DNA from: an uncultured Eubacteriales bacterium
Lineage (GTDB): Bacteria > Bacillota > Clostridia > Christensenellales > Aristaeellaceae
Direction: 5' to 3'
DNA length: 64,000 bases
NCBI GenBank assembly: GCA_900540045.1
Contig: UQEF01000001.1
Location: 1-64,000, forward strand
Positions within the stretch are counted from its first letter, which is position 1. Each line of letters begins with the position of its first letter. This document shows, in pieces, positions 37,389 to 48,012 of the stretch. A model generated the notes under the pieces. That model saw only the letters and a list, made by a program, of their open reading frames with translations. It ran no database searches and was not told the origin of the DNA. A program made the position numbers and the translations under genes.

Positions 37389-38873
37389 ATGCACAGCCAA
37401 CGGATGGGTGCGCTTGTATGCCTGCTGCTTTCGATGCTGATTGCGCTGTGCCCTGCGGCGCTCCCGCTCCATGCTGTCGCCGAAGAGGAAAACGTCATCT
37501 ACTATATCGAACCGGAGCTCCCCAGCGATGTGGAGCCCTACGATCCGGAGCATCCGGAGGATCTTTACGAGGACCAGCTCTACGCCAAGTCGGCCATCCT
37601 CATCGAAGCATCCTCCGGCGAGGTGATTTTTGAAAAGAATGCGGACGCCACCATGTATCCCGCTTCTACCACCAAGATCATGACCGTGCTTTTGGGCATC
37701 ATGATGGGTGATATGAACCAGACCGTCTACCTGTCGCAGACCGCTGCCGACATCGGCGACGACAGCTCGGACATGGGCCTGGACGTGGGGGAGAGCATCA
37801 ATTTCAAGGACCTGCTCTACGGCACCATGGTGCGCTCCGCCAACGAGGGCGCCAACCTCATCGCCGAAACGCTCTACGGCAGCGTGCCGGCCTTTGCCGA
37901 GGTCATGAACGAGGCCGCCGCCATGTACGGCTGCACCGGTACGCATTTCGCCAACGCCAACGGCCTGCATGATCCCAACCACTATACCACCGCGCGCGAT
38001 ATGGCCAAGATCGCCCAGGCCGCCATGCAGAACGAGACCTTCCGCGACATCGCCAAAACCTATACCTATTCCCTGCCGGCCAGCAATCTGCACAGCGCGC
38101 GCGTGCTCACTTCCAGCTCCCGTGCGTTTTTCAACCCCAGCCTGGAGGAAAACGACGCCTACTACCCCTACGCCATCGGCATCAAGACCGGCTATACCAA
38201 CGCGGCGGGCCACTGCTTTGTGGGCGCGGCCGAGCGGGACGGGGTGGAGCTGATCTCCGTGGTGTTCTACACCACGGCGGACGGCCGCTGGACCGATACG
38301 GTCAAGCTGATGGAATACGGCTTTTCCCAGTTCGTGAGCATGACGCCCGCGGAGCTGTATGCCGAAAACCCCATCATGGTGGAAACCTCCGGCTTCTCCC
38401 TGGACGATGAGGGCTATGGCCGGCTGGAGCTCAATGTGCAGGCCCGCAGCGGGTCGCGCGAGGTGAGCATCGTGGCCACCAAAGCCGAGATGGAAAGCAT
38501 GGCCAGAAACCTCCGGCAGACCGTGCTGATCGAGTACACGCGCGATTTTGCCGCCCCCATTCAGGCGGGTGAGGTCATGGGCACCATGACCTATTACCCC
38601 ACCGACGGCGGCAGCCCCGTCACCTATGACCTGGTGGCCTCGCGTACCATCGCGCGCCGTGAAAACGCGCCTCTTTCGCTGGAGGAGATCGTGGAGCAGG
38701 TCTACGCCGATCCCAACCCCTTCCCGCCGCTGTCGGCGGAGCTGGTGGTCATGATCTTTTTGCCGGTAGGCGGCGTGTTTGTGGCCATTCGGATTTTGAT
38801 GCGCGTGTTCCGCCGCACGGGCCGGCATCGCAAAGGCCGTGTGCCCAGGCCGCGCAACCGCTTCTATCGCTGA
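37389..38873 (+). CDS. dacA: D-alanyl-D-alanine carboxypeptidase (PBP5/DacA type)
   Basis: A 494-residue serine peptidase that trims the terminal D-Ala from peptidoglycan stem peptides. The signal peptide is ALVCLLLSMLIALCPAALPLHAVA. Active-site motifs are all present: YPASTTKIM (SxxK), VRSANEGANL (SxN) and IGIKTGYTNAAG (KTG). A C-terminal beta domain follows, then a hydrophobic segment (LVVMIFLPVGGVFVAIRIL) and a basic tail that anchors the protein. GGAAGGAGGG precedes ATG 37389. priA starts 30 bp downstream. Confidence 0.95.
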   Translation: MHSQRMGALVCLLLSMLIALCPAALPLHAVAEEENVIYYIEPELPSDVEPYDPEHPEDLYEDQLYAKSAILIEASSGEVIFEKNADATMYPASTTKIMTVLLGIMMGDMNQTVYLSQTAADIGDDSSDMGLDVGESINFKDLLYGTMVRSANEGANLIAETLYGSVPAFAEVMNEAAAMYGCTGTHFANANGLHDPNHYTTARDMAKIAQAAMQNETFRDIAKTYTYSLPASNLHSARVLTSSSRAFFNPSLEENDAYYPYAIGIKTGYTNAAGHCFVGAAERDGVELISVVFYTTADGRWTDTVKLMEYGFSQFVSMTPAELYAENPIMVETSGFSLDDEGYGRLELNVQARSGSREVSIVATKAEMESMARNLRQTVLIEYTRDFAAPIQAGEVMGTMTYYPTDGGSPVTYDLVASRTIARRENAPLSLEEIVEQVYADPNPFPPLSAELVVMIFLPVGGVFVAIRILMRVFRRTGRHRKGRVPRPRNRFYR

Positions 38874-38902
38874 CAAGCACGCATACGAAAGGAGGCGGGG
38901 CC

Positions 38903-41152
38903 GTGGTCGCGCAGGTGATTGTGGATGTGGTGCACACAAACGTGGCCCGCCCCTTCTCCTACCTGGTGCCGGAGGGCGCGGAGGTATCGGTGGGTGCGCG
39001 GGTGAGCGTGCCGCTGGGCCGGCGGCGGGTGGACGGCATCGTTGTGGAGCTGCTGGATAATCCCCCCGACGGCTTGCCGCCCGAAAAGCTGCGCCCCATC
39101 GGCGCCATGCTGGACGACTGTCCGGCGCTGCTTCCGCCCTTGCTGGACCTGGCGCGCGAGCTGTCCGCGCAGGCGCATTGTCCCCTGGCCGAGACGCTGC
39201 GCCTGATGCTGCCCGCAGCCATGCGCACCGGCCGCGTGAAGCGCAAAAAGGAGCTCTATGCCCGCCTTGCCGACGGCGTGGACGGCGAAACTGCCGCGCA
39301 AGCCCAGCGCCGGGCACCGAAGCGGGCTACGCTGCTTCGGCTGCTGGCTGGCGGCGAGCTGCGCGCCGTTAAGGAGCTTGAGCCGCTTGTCAACCAGCCG
39401 CGCGAGGCCCTGCATGCGCTGGAAAAGGCGGGACTGGTGGTTTTGGAGGAGCGCGAGGTGTTCCGTGCGCCCGAAGGCGAGGCGGATGCGGCGCATACGC
39501 AGCCCCTGGAATGGACGCCGGACCAGCGCGAGGCGTTGGATACCATGTTCCCGGCCCTCCGGCGGGGCGAGGGCGCGTTTCTTCTGCACGGCGTTACCGG
39601 CAGCGGCAAGACCGAGGTATACCTGGCCATGGTGGCCGAGACGCTCAAGGCGGGCAAGGGCGCGATCATCCTCGTGCCGGAAATCGCCCTCACGCCGCAG
39701 ATGGTGCGCTGGTTCCGCGCGCGCTTCGGACCGGAGACGGCGGTTTTGCACAGCCGCCTCACCGATGGTCAGCGCTGCGACGAATGGCGGCGCATCCGCC
39801 TGGGCTACGCGCGGGTGGTGGTGGGGGCGCGCAGCGCGGTCTTTGCCCCCGTCGAAAACCTGGGTCTCATCGTGATTGACGAGGAGCACGAGCAGACCTA
39901 CCTCAGCGACAGGCATCCCCGCTACGACGCGCGCCGCGTGGCCATGAGCCGCTGCACCCGCGAGGGGGCCACGCTGGTGCTCAGCAGCGCTACGCCCAGC
40001 ATCCTGTCCTTCGCCATGGCCCGCCGGGGCGACTACACGCTGGTGGAGATGCCCCGCCGCGTGCGCGGACTGCCTCTGCCGGATGTCACCGTGGTGGACA
40101 TGCGGCGCGAACTGGAGGCTGGAAACCGCTCCATCTTCAGCCAGCTGCTGATCGAGCGGCTGGGCGAATGCCTGCGGGCGGGGCGGCAGGCCATGCTGTT
40201 TCTCAACCGGCGCGGGTACAACACCTTCGTCAGCTGCCGCAGCTGCGGATACATGGTCAAGTGCGAGCGCTGCGACCTGAGCATGACGCTCCATCGCGAG
40301 CCGGGCGGCGAGGGACCCGGAAAGCTTCGGTGCCACATGTGCGGTGCGGAGCGCACCCCGCCGGAAACCTGCCCCGAATGCGGCAGCCGTTACATCCGCT
40401 ACTTCGGCAGCGGCACCCAGCGCGTGGAGGAGGAGGTTCACCGCCTGTTTCCCGGGGTGGGGACCGTGCGCATGGATATCGACACCACCCGCGGCCGCGA
40501 CGCGCACGCCAAGCTGCTCGACCGATTCGGCCGGGGCGAGGCGCAGGTGCTCATCGGTACGCAGATGATCGCCAAGGGACTGGACTTTCCGCGCGTGACG
40601 CTGGTGGGCGTGGTTGCCGCCGACATGACGCTCAACCTGCCGGATTACCGCGCGCCGGAGCGCACGTTTCAGCTCATCACCCAGGTAGCGGGCCGGGCGG
40701 GCCGCGCCGGGCTTCCAGGCGAGGTGATCGTGCAGACCTACAAGCCGGAGGATCCCTGCATCCAGGCCGCCGCGGCGCAGGATTACCGAACGTTTTTCGA
40801 GCAGGAGTTCAGACGTCGCCGCGCGGGATTGTATCCCCCCTTTACGCTGCTTGCGCGCCTGCTGGTGGAAAGCCCCGACGAGGAAGCGGCCCACCAGACT
40901 GCCGAGCGTCTCTACGACGTGGTGCGCACCTATCTGCTGTCGCACCCCGTCCAGAAAAAGCGCACGCTCATGCTGCGTGCCGATGAGGCCCCGGTCAAGC
41001 GCATCCGCGGCCAATACCGCTACCATGTGCTGATGAAGCTGTTCGATCACCCGGACGCGTCGCCCCTGCTGGCCCTTCTGGCCGAGCTGGCGGGCGTACA
41101 GGACGGCGCGTGCACCATTTACTGTGAAGTCAACCCCGCCACCATGATGTAG
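38903..41152 (+). CDS. priA: Primosomal protein N' (replication restart helicase PriA)
   Basis: A 749-residue 3'-5' helicase that reloads the replisome at stalled forks. The N-terminal 3'-DNA-binding domain begins [19 protein letters not shown]. Helicase motifs are [15 protein letters not shown] (Walker A), [10 protein letters not shown], and LVLSSATPS. The inserted zinc-binding region has eight cysteines ([30 protein letters not shown]). [23 protein letters not shown] and [10 protein letters not shown] complete the second domain. GTG start with GGAGGCGGGG upstream. def follows after 23 bp. Confidence 0.96.
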   Translation: MVAQVIVDVVHTNVARPFSYLVPEGAEVSVGARVSVPLGRRRVDGIVVELLDNPPDGLPPEKLRPIGAMLDDCPALLPPLLDLARELSAQAHCPLAETLRLMLPAAMRTGRVKRKKELYARLADGVDGETAAQAQRRAPKRATLLRLLAGGELRAVKELEPLVNQPREALHALEKAGLVVLEEREVFRAPEGEADAAHTQPLEWTPDQREALDTMFPALRRGEGAFLLHGVTGSGKTEVYLAMVAETLKAGKGAIILVPEIALTPQMVRWFRARFGPETAVLHSRLTDGQRCDEWRRIRLGYARVVVGARSAVFAPVENLGLIVIDEEHEQTYLSDRHPRYDARRVAMSRCTREGATLVLSSATPSILSFAMARRGDYTLVEMPRRVRGLPLPDVTVVDMRRELEAGNRSIFSQLLIERLGECLRAGRQAMLFLNRRGYNTFVSCRSCGYMVKCERCDLSMTLHREPGGEGPGKLRCHMCGAERTPPETCPECGSRYIRYFGSGTQRVEEEVHRLFPGVGTVRMDIDTTRGRDAHAKLLDRFGRGEAQVLIGTQMIAKGLDFPRVTLVGVVAADMTLNLPDYRAPERTFQLITQVAGRAGRAGLPGEVIVQTYKPEDPCIQAAAAQDYRTFFEQEFRRRRAGLYPPFTLLARLLVESPDEEAAHQTAERLYDVVRTYLLSHPVQKKRTLMLRADEAPVKRIRGQYRYHVLMKLFDHPDASPLLALLAELAGVQDGACTIYCEVNPATMM

Positions 41153-41175
41153 GGGAACAAGGAGTTTGGTCTGAA

Positions 41176-41679
41176 ATGGCAACCAGAAAGATTGTGGAAA
41201 TCGGAGACGAGAAGCTGCGCAAGCATGCCAAAAAGGTAGAGAAATTCGACCTGCGCCTGCGTATTCTGCTCAAGGATATGGCAGACACCATGTACAAGGC
41301 CGACGGCGTGGGCCTGGCTGCGCCGCAGGTGGGCATTCTCAAGCGGGCGGTCGTGGTGGACGTGGGGGAGGGGCTGATCGAGCTGGTCAATCCCGAAATC
41401 GTATCCGCCGAGGGCGAGCAGAGCGGCCCCGAAGGGTGCCTGAGCGTGCCCGGCCGCTCCGGCATCGTGGTGCGTCCGGAGCGCGTGACCGTCCGCGCCC
41501 AGAACGCGCATGGCGAACCCATCGAGGTGACGGGCGAGGGCTTCCTCGCGCGCGCCTTCTGCCATGAGATCGACCATCTGGACGGCATTCTGTATGTAGA
41601 CAAAATGGTGCGCGAAATCTTCCCCGACGAAGAGGAGGACGGCGAAGCGGAGACGGATGGGGAGGAGGAAGGCCGGTGA
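41176..41679 (+). CDS. def: Peptide deformylase
   Basis: A 167-residue metallohydrolase that removes the N-formyl group from new proteins. The three family motifs are present: [19 protein letters not shown] (metal-binding Cys) and [10 protein letters not shown] (two His and catalytic Glu). The C-terminus is extended by an acidic tail ([16 protein letters not shown]). The stop overlaps the GTG of fmt, the enzyme's functional counterpart. Confidence 0.97.
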   Translation: MATRKIVEIGDEKLRKHAKKVEKFDLRLRILLKDMADTMYKADGVGLAAPQVGILKRAVVVDVGEGLIELVNPEIVSAEGEQSGPEGCLSVPGRSGIVVRPERVTVRAQNAHGEPIEVTGEGFLARAFCHEIDHLDGILYVDKMVREIFPDEEEDGEAETDGEEEGR

Positions 41680-42614
41680 AGGTCGTTTTTATGGGCACGC
41701 CGGACTTTTCCGTGCCTACGCTTCAGGCGCTGGTGGATGCGGGCTACGAGGTGGCCGGCGTCTTTACCCAGCCGGACCGGCCCAAGGGGCGCGGCGGCAA
41801 GGTGCAGATGAGCCCCGTCAAGGAGCTGGCCCTGCGCCTGGGCATCCCCGTGTTTCAGCCGCTGAAAATCCGCGCGGACGGGCTGGAGCCTTTGCGCGCC
41901 CTCGCGCCGGACGTGTGCGTGACCGCTGCCTTCGGGCAGATTCTCTCCCAGGAGGTGCTGGACGTGCCGCGGCTGGGCACGGTGAACGTGCACGCTTCCC
42001 TCCTGCCCCGGCACCGGGGCGCGGCCCCCGTTCAGTGGGCCCTTTTGAGCGGCGACGCCGTGACCGGCGTGACCACCATGTTCACCGACCGGGGCATCGA
42101 CACGGGCGATATGCTGCTGCGCGCCGAAACGCCCATTTTGCCTGACGATACCGCGGGAACCCTTACCGACCGGCTTGCGAAGATGGGGGCGGAATTGCTC
42201 ATCGAGACGCTGCGCCGGCTGGAAGCGGGCGATTGCCCCCGCGAAAAGCAGGACGAGGCCCTTGCCACCTATGATCCCAAGGTGGATAAGGAGATGGGCC
42301 GCCTGGATTTCACACAGACCACGCGGGAATGCGTGAACCGCGTGCGCGCCATGTCGCCGTGGCCGTGCGCCTTTGCGCCGCTGGCGGAGGGCGCGCTCAA
42401 GGTATGGAACGCCGCCGCGTTTGAGGGGGCTTCGGGCGTGCCGGGCACGGTGCTCCGGGCGAGCAAACGCGACGGACTGGTGGTGGCCACCGGTGATGGG
42501 GCGCTCTCGCTGCTGGAGGTGCAGGCGCCCAACGCCCGCCGCATGGACGCGAAGGCCTTTTTGCTGGGACATCCCATCCCCGAAGGAACGATGCTTGACG
42601 AGGTGCGTTTATGA
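41676..42614 (+). CDS. fmt: Methionyl-tRNA formyltransferase
   Basis: A 312-residue enzyme that formylates initiator Met-tRNA. It begins [38 protein letters not shown]. The formyltetrahydrofolate site is [24 protein letters not shown] with the catalytic Asn/His, and [18 protein letters not shown] follows. The C-terminal OB-like tRNA-binding domain is complete. GTG start overlaps the def stop, with GAGGAGGAAGG upstream. Its stop overlaps rsmB (ATGA). Confidence 0.97.
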   Translation: MKVVFMGTPDFSVPTLQALVDAGYEVAGVFTQPDRPKGRGGKVQMSPVKELALRLGIPVFQPLKIRADGLEPLRALAPDVCVTAAFGQILSQEVLDVPRLGTVNVHASLLPRHRGAAPVQWALLSGDAVTGVTTMFTDRGIDTGDMLLRAETPILPDDTAGTLTDRLAKMGAELLIETLRRLEAGDCPREKQDEALATYDPKVDKEMGRLDFTQTTRECVNRVRAMSPWPCAFAPLAEGALKVWNAAAFEGASGVPGTVLRASKRDGLVVATGDGALSLLEVQAPNARRMDAKAFLLGHPIPEGTMLDEVRL

Positions 42615-44323
42615 GTGAAGAGCGCAGAGCGAAGGACCGCAGGCCAGGCGAACGCCGGACCGCGCCGCGCGCGTCCCGGCCCGGTTCCCGAGCTTCGTAT
42701 GCCGCGCATGCGGCCGAAGGCGTGCGCCCGACCCGGCATGAGGGTGAGGAGAAACGCCCGGAGCGCAGGCCCGGCGGAGACGCTGCAGGTGGCCCCGGAG
42801 GGAAACCCCGCGCAGACCGTCCGCAGAGCGCCTGCTTTGCGGGAACACGCCGCCCGGCAGCTGTGTCTGGCGCGCAGGCCCGTTCCCAGAACGCCCGCCC
42901 ATCGGGCGCGTCCCATGCGCTGCACGCGCAGGCTCACTCCGGCCATGGCCTAGCATCCCGCAGCCCCCGGCCCCGCACGGCCCAAAGCGGTCTGAATGCC
43001 CGCCGCCTGGCGCTGAACGTGCTCACCGACGTGCGCGAGAAGGGCGCCTACGCCTCGCTGGCTTTGGGCGAGCGGCTGCGTGCGGCGCATCTGTCGCCGG
43101 AGGACCGCCGCCTGGCTACGGGTCTGGTCTATGGCACGCTGGAAAACCAGCTGCAAATCGATTATGCGCTGGATCGCCTGATGGACCATCCCACCCGCGA
43201 ACCCGTTCAGCGAGACATTCTGCGCATGGGTGCGTATCAGATTCTGTTTCTGGACCGCGTGCCCGACAGCGCTGCGGTGGACGAGGCGGTGAAGCTCACC
43301 CGCGCCATGGGCATGGAGGCGGCCTGCGGCTTTATCAATGCGGTGCTGCGCAATCTTTCGCGCGGCAAGGACGAAATCGCATGGCCCGACCGGGAGGCCG
43401 ATCGCATGACCTACCTGAGCGTGATGGGCAGCATGCCCCGTTGGCTGGTGGACAAGCTGGTGGCGGCTTATGGCCCGGAGGAGGCAGGGCGAGTGATCCT
43501 CTACCGCGAAGAGGAGCACCCCGTATGCGTCAGGCCCAATTTCACGCGTCTGTCCGACGCCGAATTTGAAGCCCTGCTGCAGGAGAAGGGCTGGCGCGCC
43601 GAGCGCGGCCTTGCACCGCATGCGTGGCTGATCTATGGCGCAGGCGACCTGGCTGCCGACGCGGATTACCGCGCCGGACGCTTCTCCATTCAGGGACAGA
43701 GCAGCATGCTGGCGGCGGAGGCGCTGGAGGTGCGGCCCGGCATGAAGGTGCTGGACGCTTGCGCCGCGCCGGGCGGGAAATCCGCCTACCTGTGCGAGCA
43801 GATGCAGCTGACAGGGCGCGTTTATGCCTGGGAGCTGCATGAAAAGCGTGCGCAGCTGCTGGAAGGCGTGCGCAGGCGGCTGGGACTGGACAACCTGCGC
43901 ATCTCCGTGCGTGATGCGCTGGACTTCCGGCCCGACCTTGAGGGTGCGCTGGACGGCGTTTTGCTGGATGCGCCCTGCGCGGGGCTGGGCGTTCTGAGCC
44001 AGAAGCCGGATATCAAGCTGCGCCTGAAGGAGGAGGACATCCCCGCCATCGTGGACACGCAGGGGCGGCTTATCGATACGGTCTGCAGCTACGTGCGCCC
44101 CGGCGGCGCGCTGGTGTACAGCACCTGCTCGCTCCTGCCGGAGGAAAACGCGGACCGCGTTCGGGCCTTTCTGCAAGCGCATCCGAACTTTACGCTGGAA
44201 CCCCTGCCCACAAGCTTCCCGGAGGAGCTGCGCGCCCGGCAGACGCCCTGCGGCCTGCAGCTGCTGGGCTGCCGGGACGGCGTGGAGGGCTTCTTCATCG
44301 CCCGGATGCGGAGGGTACGGTGA
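42611..44323 (+). CDS. rsmB: 16S rRNA m5C967 methyltransferase RsmB, long N-terminal extension
   Basis: A 570-residue protein. Residues about 1-128 are an unusual low-complexity extension of Arg, Pro, Ala, Gly and His with no predicted fold. The NusB-like RNA-binding domain starts near ARRLALNVLTDVREKGAYASLAL. The methyltransferase domain has the SAM motif LDACAAPGGKSAYLCEQM, catalytic cysteines in LLDAPCAGLGVL and YSTCSLLPEEN, and ends normally. Family members are about 440 residues, so the extension is an addition. Upstream coupling by ATGA with fmt supports the annotated start, though an internal start near 43000 is possible. Confidence 0.93.
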   Translation: MSEERRAKDRRPGERRTAPRASRPGSRASYAAHAAEGVRPTRHEGEEKRPERRPGGDAAGGPGGKPRADRPQSACFAGTRRPAAVSGAQARSQNARPSGASHALHAQAHSGHGLASRSPRPRTAQSGLNARRLALNVLTDVREKGAYASLALGERLRAAHLSPEDRRLATGLVYGTLENQLQIDYALDRLMDHPTREPVQRDILRMGAYQILFLDRVPDSAAVDEAVKLTRAMGMEAACGFINAVLRNLSRGKDEIAWPDREADRMTYLSVMGSMPRWLVDKLVAAYGPEEAGRVILYREEEHPVCVRPNFTRLSDAEFEALLQEKGWRAERGLAPHAWLIYGAGDLAADADYRAGRFSIQGQSSMLAAEALEVRPGMKVLDACAAPGGKSAYLCEQMQLTGRVYAWELHEKRAQLLEGVRRRLGLDNLRISVRDALDFRPDLEGALDGVLLDAPCAGLGVLSQKPDIKLRLKEEDIPAIVDTQGRLIDTVCSYVRPGGALVYSTCSLLPEENADRVRAFLQAHPNFTLEPLPTSFPEELRARQTPCGLQLLGCRDGVEGFFIARMRRVR

Positions 44324-45366
44324 TGGACGACAAGCGCGTGCTGCTCGACCTGACGCCCGACGAGTTGGGGGATTTTCTCAAATCCCTGGGGCAGCCTGCC
44401 TTCCGCGCCGGTCAGGTGTTTACCTGGCTGCACCGGGGCGTGGCCTTTGCGGACATGGGCAACCTGCCCGCCACCCTGCGGGCGCAGCTTAACGAAACCT
44501 GCGTAGATTTGCCCATGGCCATTCAGGAGGTGCATCCCTCCAAGCGTGACGATACGGTCAAATTTCTTTTTGCCTGCCGGGACGCCAATGTCATCGAAGG
44601 CGTGCTCATGCGCTACCGCTACGGCTATTCGCTGTGCATCTCCACCCAGGTGGGATGCAAGATGGGCTGCGCCTTCTGCGCAAGCACGCTGGAGGGCTGC
44701 GTCAGGAGCCTGTCAGCGGGTGAGATGCTCTCCGAGGTGCTTCTGGCCAACCGCTTTCTGGGCGAAAGGGGCAAGGTGGGGCACGTGGTGCTCATGGGCA
44801 GCGGCGAGCCCCTTGATAATTACGATCAGGTGGTGCGATTCCTGCGCCTGCTCAACGCGCCCCAGGGGCTGAACATCAGCCTCAGGAACGTGTCCCTCTC
44901 CACCTGCGGGCTGGTGGAGGGCATCCGGCGCCTGGAGGGGGAGCGTTTGCCCGTTACACTGAGCATCTCCCTGCACGCCCCGAACGACGAGATCCGCCGG
45001 CAGATCATGCCCGTGGCCCGCACCTATCCTATCGCCCAGCTGATGGAGGCCGTGCGTGCCTATGTGGCCGGCACGGGGAGGCGCGTGGTGTTCGAGTATG
45101 CGCTCATTGACGGCCTCAACAGCCACCCTGCCCATGCGCGCGAGCTGGCCCGGCTGCTGCGCGGCCTGCAATGCCATGTCAACCTCATCCCCCTCAACCA
45201 TGTGGACGAGCGGCGGCTGCGTCCCGCCACGCCCGAAGCGGTGCGCGCCTTCCAGCAGACGCTGGAGGCCGAGCATATCTCCGCCACCGTGCGCCGTGAA
45301 ATGGGTGCGGATATCGGCGGCGCGTGCGGCCAGCTGCGCCGCAGCCGCCTGCGGGCACAAGCCTGA
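44323..45366 (+). CDS. rlmN: 23S rRNA/tRNA adenine-C2 methyltransferase RlmN
   Basis: A 347-residue radical-SAM enzyme methylating A2503 of 23S rRNA and A37 of some tRNAs. The iron-sulphur cluster motif is CKMGCAFC in SLCISTQVGCKMGCAFCASTLEG. VLMGSGEPLDNYD, ISLRNVSLSTCGLV and LPVTLSISLHAPNDE are characteristic, and the C-terminal catalytic cysteine lies in IGGACGQLR. ATG 44323 with GGAGG 8 nt upstream is preferred over GTG 44320. The start overlaps the rsmB stop. Confidence 0.96.
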   Translation: MDDKRVLLDLTPDELGDFLKSLGQPAFRAGQVFTWLHRGVAFADMGNLPATLRAQLNETCVDLPMAIQEVHPSKRDDTVKFLFACRDANVIEGVLMRYRYGYSLCISTQVGCKMGCAFCASTLEGCVRSLSAGEMLSEVLLANRFLGERGKVGHVVLMGSGEPLDNYDQVVRFLRLLNAPQGLNISLRNVSLSTCGLVEGIRRLEGERLPVTLSISLHAPNDEIRRQIMPVARTYPIAQLMEAVRAYVAGTGRRVVFEYALIDGLNSHPAHARELARLLRGLQCHVNLIPLNHVDERRLRPATPEAVRAFQQTLEAEHISATVRREMGADIGGACGQLRRSRLRAQA

Positions 45367-45403
45367 ATTTTTTCATTTCCCCAGCGGGAAGGAGCGAATA
45401 GCG

Positions 45404-46117
45404 ATGCGCGTATGTCAGCGTACCCATCAGGGCCGGGTGCGGTCCAGCAATCAGGACTGCCTCCTTGTGGATGGCTGCGTCTACGGTGTGGCCGACGGCA
45501 TGGGCGGCCATCAGGGTGGCGAAACCGCCAGCCGCGTGGCCGTGCAGGTGCTCAAAAACGCGCTGCGCGGCAAGCTGCCTGACCGGCGCGCCCTGGAAGT
45601 CGGCATGGAGGCGGCCAACCGCCGCGTGTATGACATGGCGCGGCACGACAGCAGCCTGAGCGGCATGGGCACCACCGTTACGCTGCTGTGGGAGGACGGA
45701 AAACGCGTGCTGGTGGGCCATGTGGGCGACAGCCGCGCCTATCGCCTGCGCGGGGGCGAGCTTAAGCAGATCACGCAGGACCACAGCATTGTGGCCGAGC
45801 TTCTGCGCAACAATGTGATCACCGCCGAAATGGCGCGCAACCACCCCTACCGCAACGTCATCACCCGCGCCGTGGGCGTGGACCCTGTTGTGACCCCAGA
45901 CGTGATCGACGAGGACAAGCAGCCCGACGACGTATGGCTGGTGTGCTCCGACGGGCTGTACAACATGGTGTCCGACGATGTGATCCGCGATACCCTCGCC
46001 GGCAGCGAAACCGACGAACAGGCCGCTGACAGCCTGCTTTCGCTGGCGCTTGAAAACGGGGGCTCCGATAACATCACCTTTGTCATCTGCCGCGTCACGG
46101 AGGTGGACGGGCAATGA
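45404..46117 (+). CDS. prpC: PP2C-family Ser/Thr phosphatase (Stp/PrpC)
   Basis: A 237-residue metal-dependent phosphatase that reverses phosphorylation by the kinase encoded next. Motifs: RSSNQDCLLVDG, VYGVADGMGGHQGGETAS (metal-binding DGMGG), SGMGTTVTLLW, GHVGDSRAYRLRGGELKQITQDHS, DVWLVCSDGLYNMV and ENGGSDNITFVICRV. All expected aspartates are present. AAGGAG precedes ATG 45404. The stop overlaps the kinase start, the usual prpC-prkC coupling. Confidence 0.96.
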   Translation: MRVCQRTHQGRVRSSNQDCLLVDGCVYGVADGMGGHQGGETASRVAVQVLKNALRGKLPDRRALEVGMEAANRRVYDMARHDSSLSGMGTTVTLLWEDGKRVLVGHVGDSRAYRLRGGELKQITQDHSIVAELLRNNVITAEMARNHPYRNVITRAVGVDPVVTPDVIDEDKQPDDVWLVCSDGLYNMVSDDVIRDTLAGSETDEQAADSLLSLALENGGSDNITFVICRVTEVDGQ

Positions 46118-48012
46118 TGAAGGGAATGGTCTTTGCCGAAAGGTACAAGCTGGAGGATTTCATCGGTCAGGGCGGTATGTCCCTGGTGTACCGCGCGGTG
46201 GATATCCGCACGGGCCACAGCGTGGCGGTCAAAATTCTCAAAAGCGAATACAACAGCGACAAGGAGTTTCTCGAACGCTTTCAGCGCGAGGCCCAGGCCG
46301 CCAGCCTCATGTCGCACCACAACCTGGTCAACCTCCTGGATGTGGGCGTGGAGGGGGAATACCGCTACCTGGTGCTGGAATACGTCAACGGCAACACCTT
46401 AAAGGATATCATCCGCCAGAAGGGCCGCCTGAACTATCAGACCGCGATCCAGATCACCATCCGCATTCTCAGCGCCCTTCAGCATGCGCATGACAACGGT
46501 ATCATTCACCGCGATATCAAGCCCCAGAATGTGCTCATCCACGCCGACGGCCATGTGAAGGTGTCGGACTTCGGCATTGCGCGCATGACCAATGCCTTCA
46601 CCATCAGCAAGGGCGATACGGTGGTGGGATCGGTGCATTATTCCTCGCCCGAACAGGCCACCGGCAGCGTGGTGGAAGCCACCAGCGATATCTATTCCAC
46701 CGGCGTGGTCTTGTACGAAATGCTCACCGGCCGCGTGCCCTTCGTGGGGGACACGCCGGTGGCCGTGGCCATGCAGCATGTACAGGACCCGCCCCCGCCC
46801 ATCACCGATTTTGCGCCCGAAACGCCCCCCGCCGTGGTGGCGGTGGTGATGAAGGCGCTGGAAAAGAATCCGAAAAACCGTTTTCAGAGCGCCCGTGAAA
46901 TGGCGGACGCCCTCATGAAGGCCAAGGACGGCAAGCTTGATCCCGCCTCGGTTGTGTTGGAGTCCTCCGGCCCCCGTCCGGCAGTCAAGCCCGCGCAGCA
47001 ATCCGCACGCATGCGCGAGCTCAGCCCTCGCGGCGCGCAGGGCACGGCTCGGCGTGCGCCCGTGCGCAGGCGGCGCAGCCGCCGGCGCATTGCAGAGCTG
47101 GTGCTGTCCGGCCTGGCGGCGGCAGGCGTGCTGGCGGCGCTGGCCTTCGGCGTGGTGCAGGTGTATACCCGCGTCAGCCGCAGCGCCATCGCGCCCGATG
47201 TGGTGGGCCTCAGCGTGGGCGATGCGCAGACCCTGGCCCGCCGCGAGGGCCTGAACTGGCAGCAGACCGACATCAATCACGATACCATCCCCGCGGGTAC
47301 TGTCATTTCACAGATTCCCGAACCCGATACAGCCATGGAAAAGGGCGACAGCCTGCTCGTGGCGGTCAGCCTGGGCCCCGTGAGCACCGCCATGCCGGAC
47401 CTGAGCGGCATGAATTACGAGGACGCCACTGCGCGGCTGAAGGACCGCGGGTTTGGAAACATCGTGCTGATCAAAACGGTCTCCTCCTCTCCGGTGGGCA
47501 CCGTGCTGGGACAAAGCCCCAAGGCGGGCGAAAGTTTCATTTCCGGTCAGAGCGTGGAACTGACCATCTCCGGCGGCAGCACCATGGTGCCGGACCTTGC
47601 GGGCCGGTCCCACGAAGAAGCGGCTGCGCTGCTCAAGGAAAGCAGCCTCACGGAAGGTACCCCCGTGTACGTGGAGGTGACGGATGTTTCCCAGGTGGGA
47701 CAGGTGCTGGCCCAGATGCCGGCAGTGGGCACCATGGCCGTTCTGGACGCGCCCGTGACCTTGACCGTGGGCATCGAAAGCGAACCCTATCAGGGGGAGG
47801 TCAGCCTAGATCTGCCTCAGGCGGATCATGACCGCGTCCTGCGCGTGACCCTGGAACTGGACGGTGAGGAACGCGTGGAATACGAGGGCACCGTTGATGC
47901 AGCGGGCGGCAACGTGCTGGTTCCGCTCAGCGCCACCGTGGAGGGCGAGGCGCCCTGCCGTATATACCTGGACGGCGAATTGTATCTGGAACAGACGGTG
48001 ACCCTGAGATGA
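46114..48012 (+). CDS. prkC: PASTA-domain Ser/Thr protein kinase (PrkC/Stk)
   Basis: A 632-residue transmembrane kinase sensing muropeptides and controlling growth and, in spore-formers, germination. The kinase domain (about 10-270) has FIGQGGMSLVYRA, VAVKIL, IIHRDIKPQNVLI and KVSDFGIARM. A Pro/Arg-rich juxtamembrane stretch leads to TM LVLSGLAAAGVLAALAFGVVQVYT (about 330-352). Three PASTA repeats follow outside (starting near IAPDVVGLS, AMPDLSGMN and MVPDLAGRS), then a final beta domain of about 80 residues. The stop overlaps rsgA. Confidence 0.96.
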   Translation: MMKGMVFAERYKLEDFIGQGGMSLVYRAVDIRTGHSVAVKILKSEYNSDKEFLERFQREAQAASLMSHHNLVNLLDVGVEGEYRYLVLEYVNGNTLKDIIRQKGRLNYQTAIQITIRILSALQHAHDNGIIHRDIKPQNVLIHADGHVKVSDFGIARMTNAFTISKGDTVVGSVHYSSPEQATGSVVEATSDIYSTGVVLYEMLTGRVPFVGDTPVAVAMQHVQDPPPPITDFAPETPPAVVAVVMKALEKNPKNRFQSAREMADALMKAKDGKLDPASVVLESSGPRPAVKPAQQSARMRELSPRGAQGTARRAPVRRRRSRRRIAELVLSGLAAAGVLAALAFGVVQVYTRVSRSAIAPDVVGLSVGDAQTLARREGLNWQQTDINHDTIPAGTVISQIPEPDTAMEKGDSLLVAVSLGPVSTAMPDLSGMNYEDATARLKDRGFGNIVLIKTVSSSPVGTVLGQSPKAGESFISGQSVELTISGGSTMVPDLAGRSHEEAAALLKESSLTEGTPVYVEVTDVSQVGQVLAQMPAVGTMAVLDAPVTLTVGIESEPYQGEVSLDLPQADHDRVLRVTLELDGEERVEYEGTVDAAGGNVLVPLSATVEGEAPCRIYLDGELYLEQTVTLR

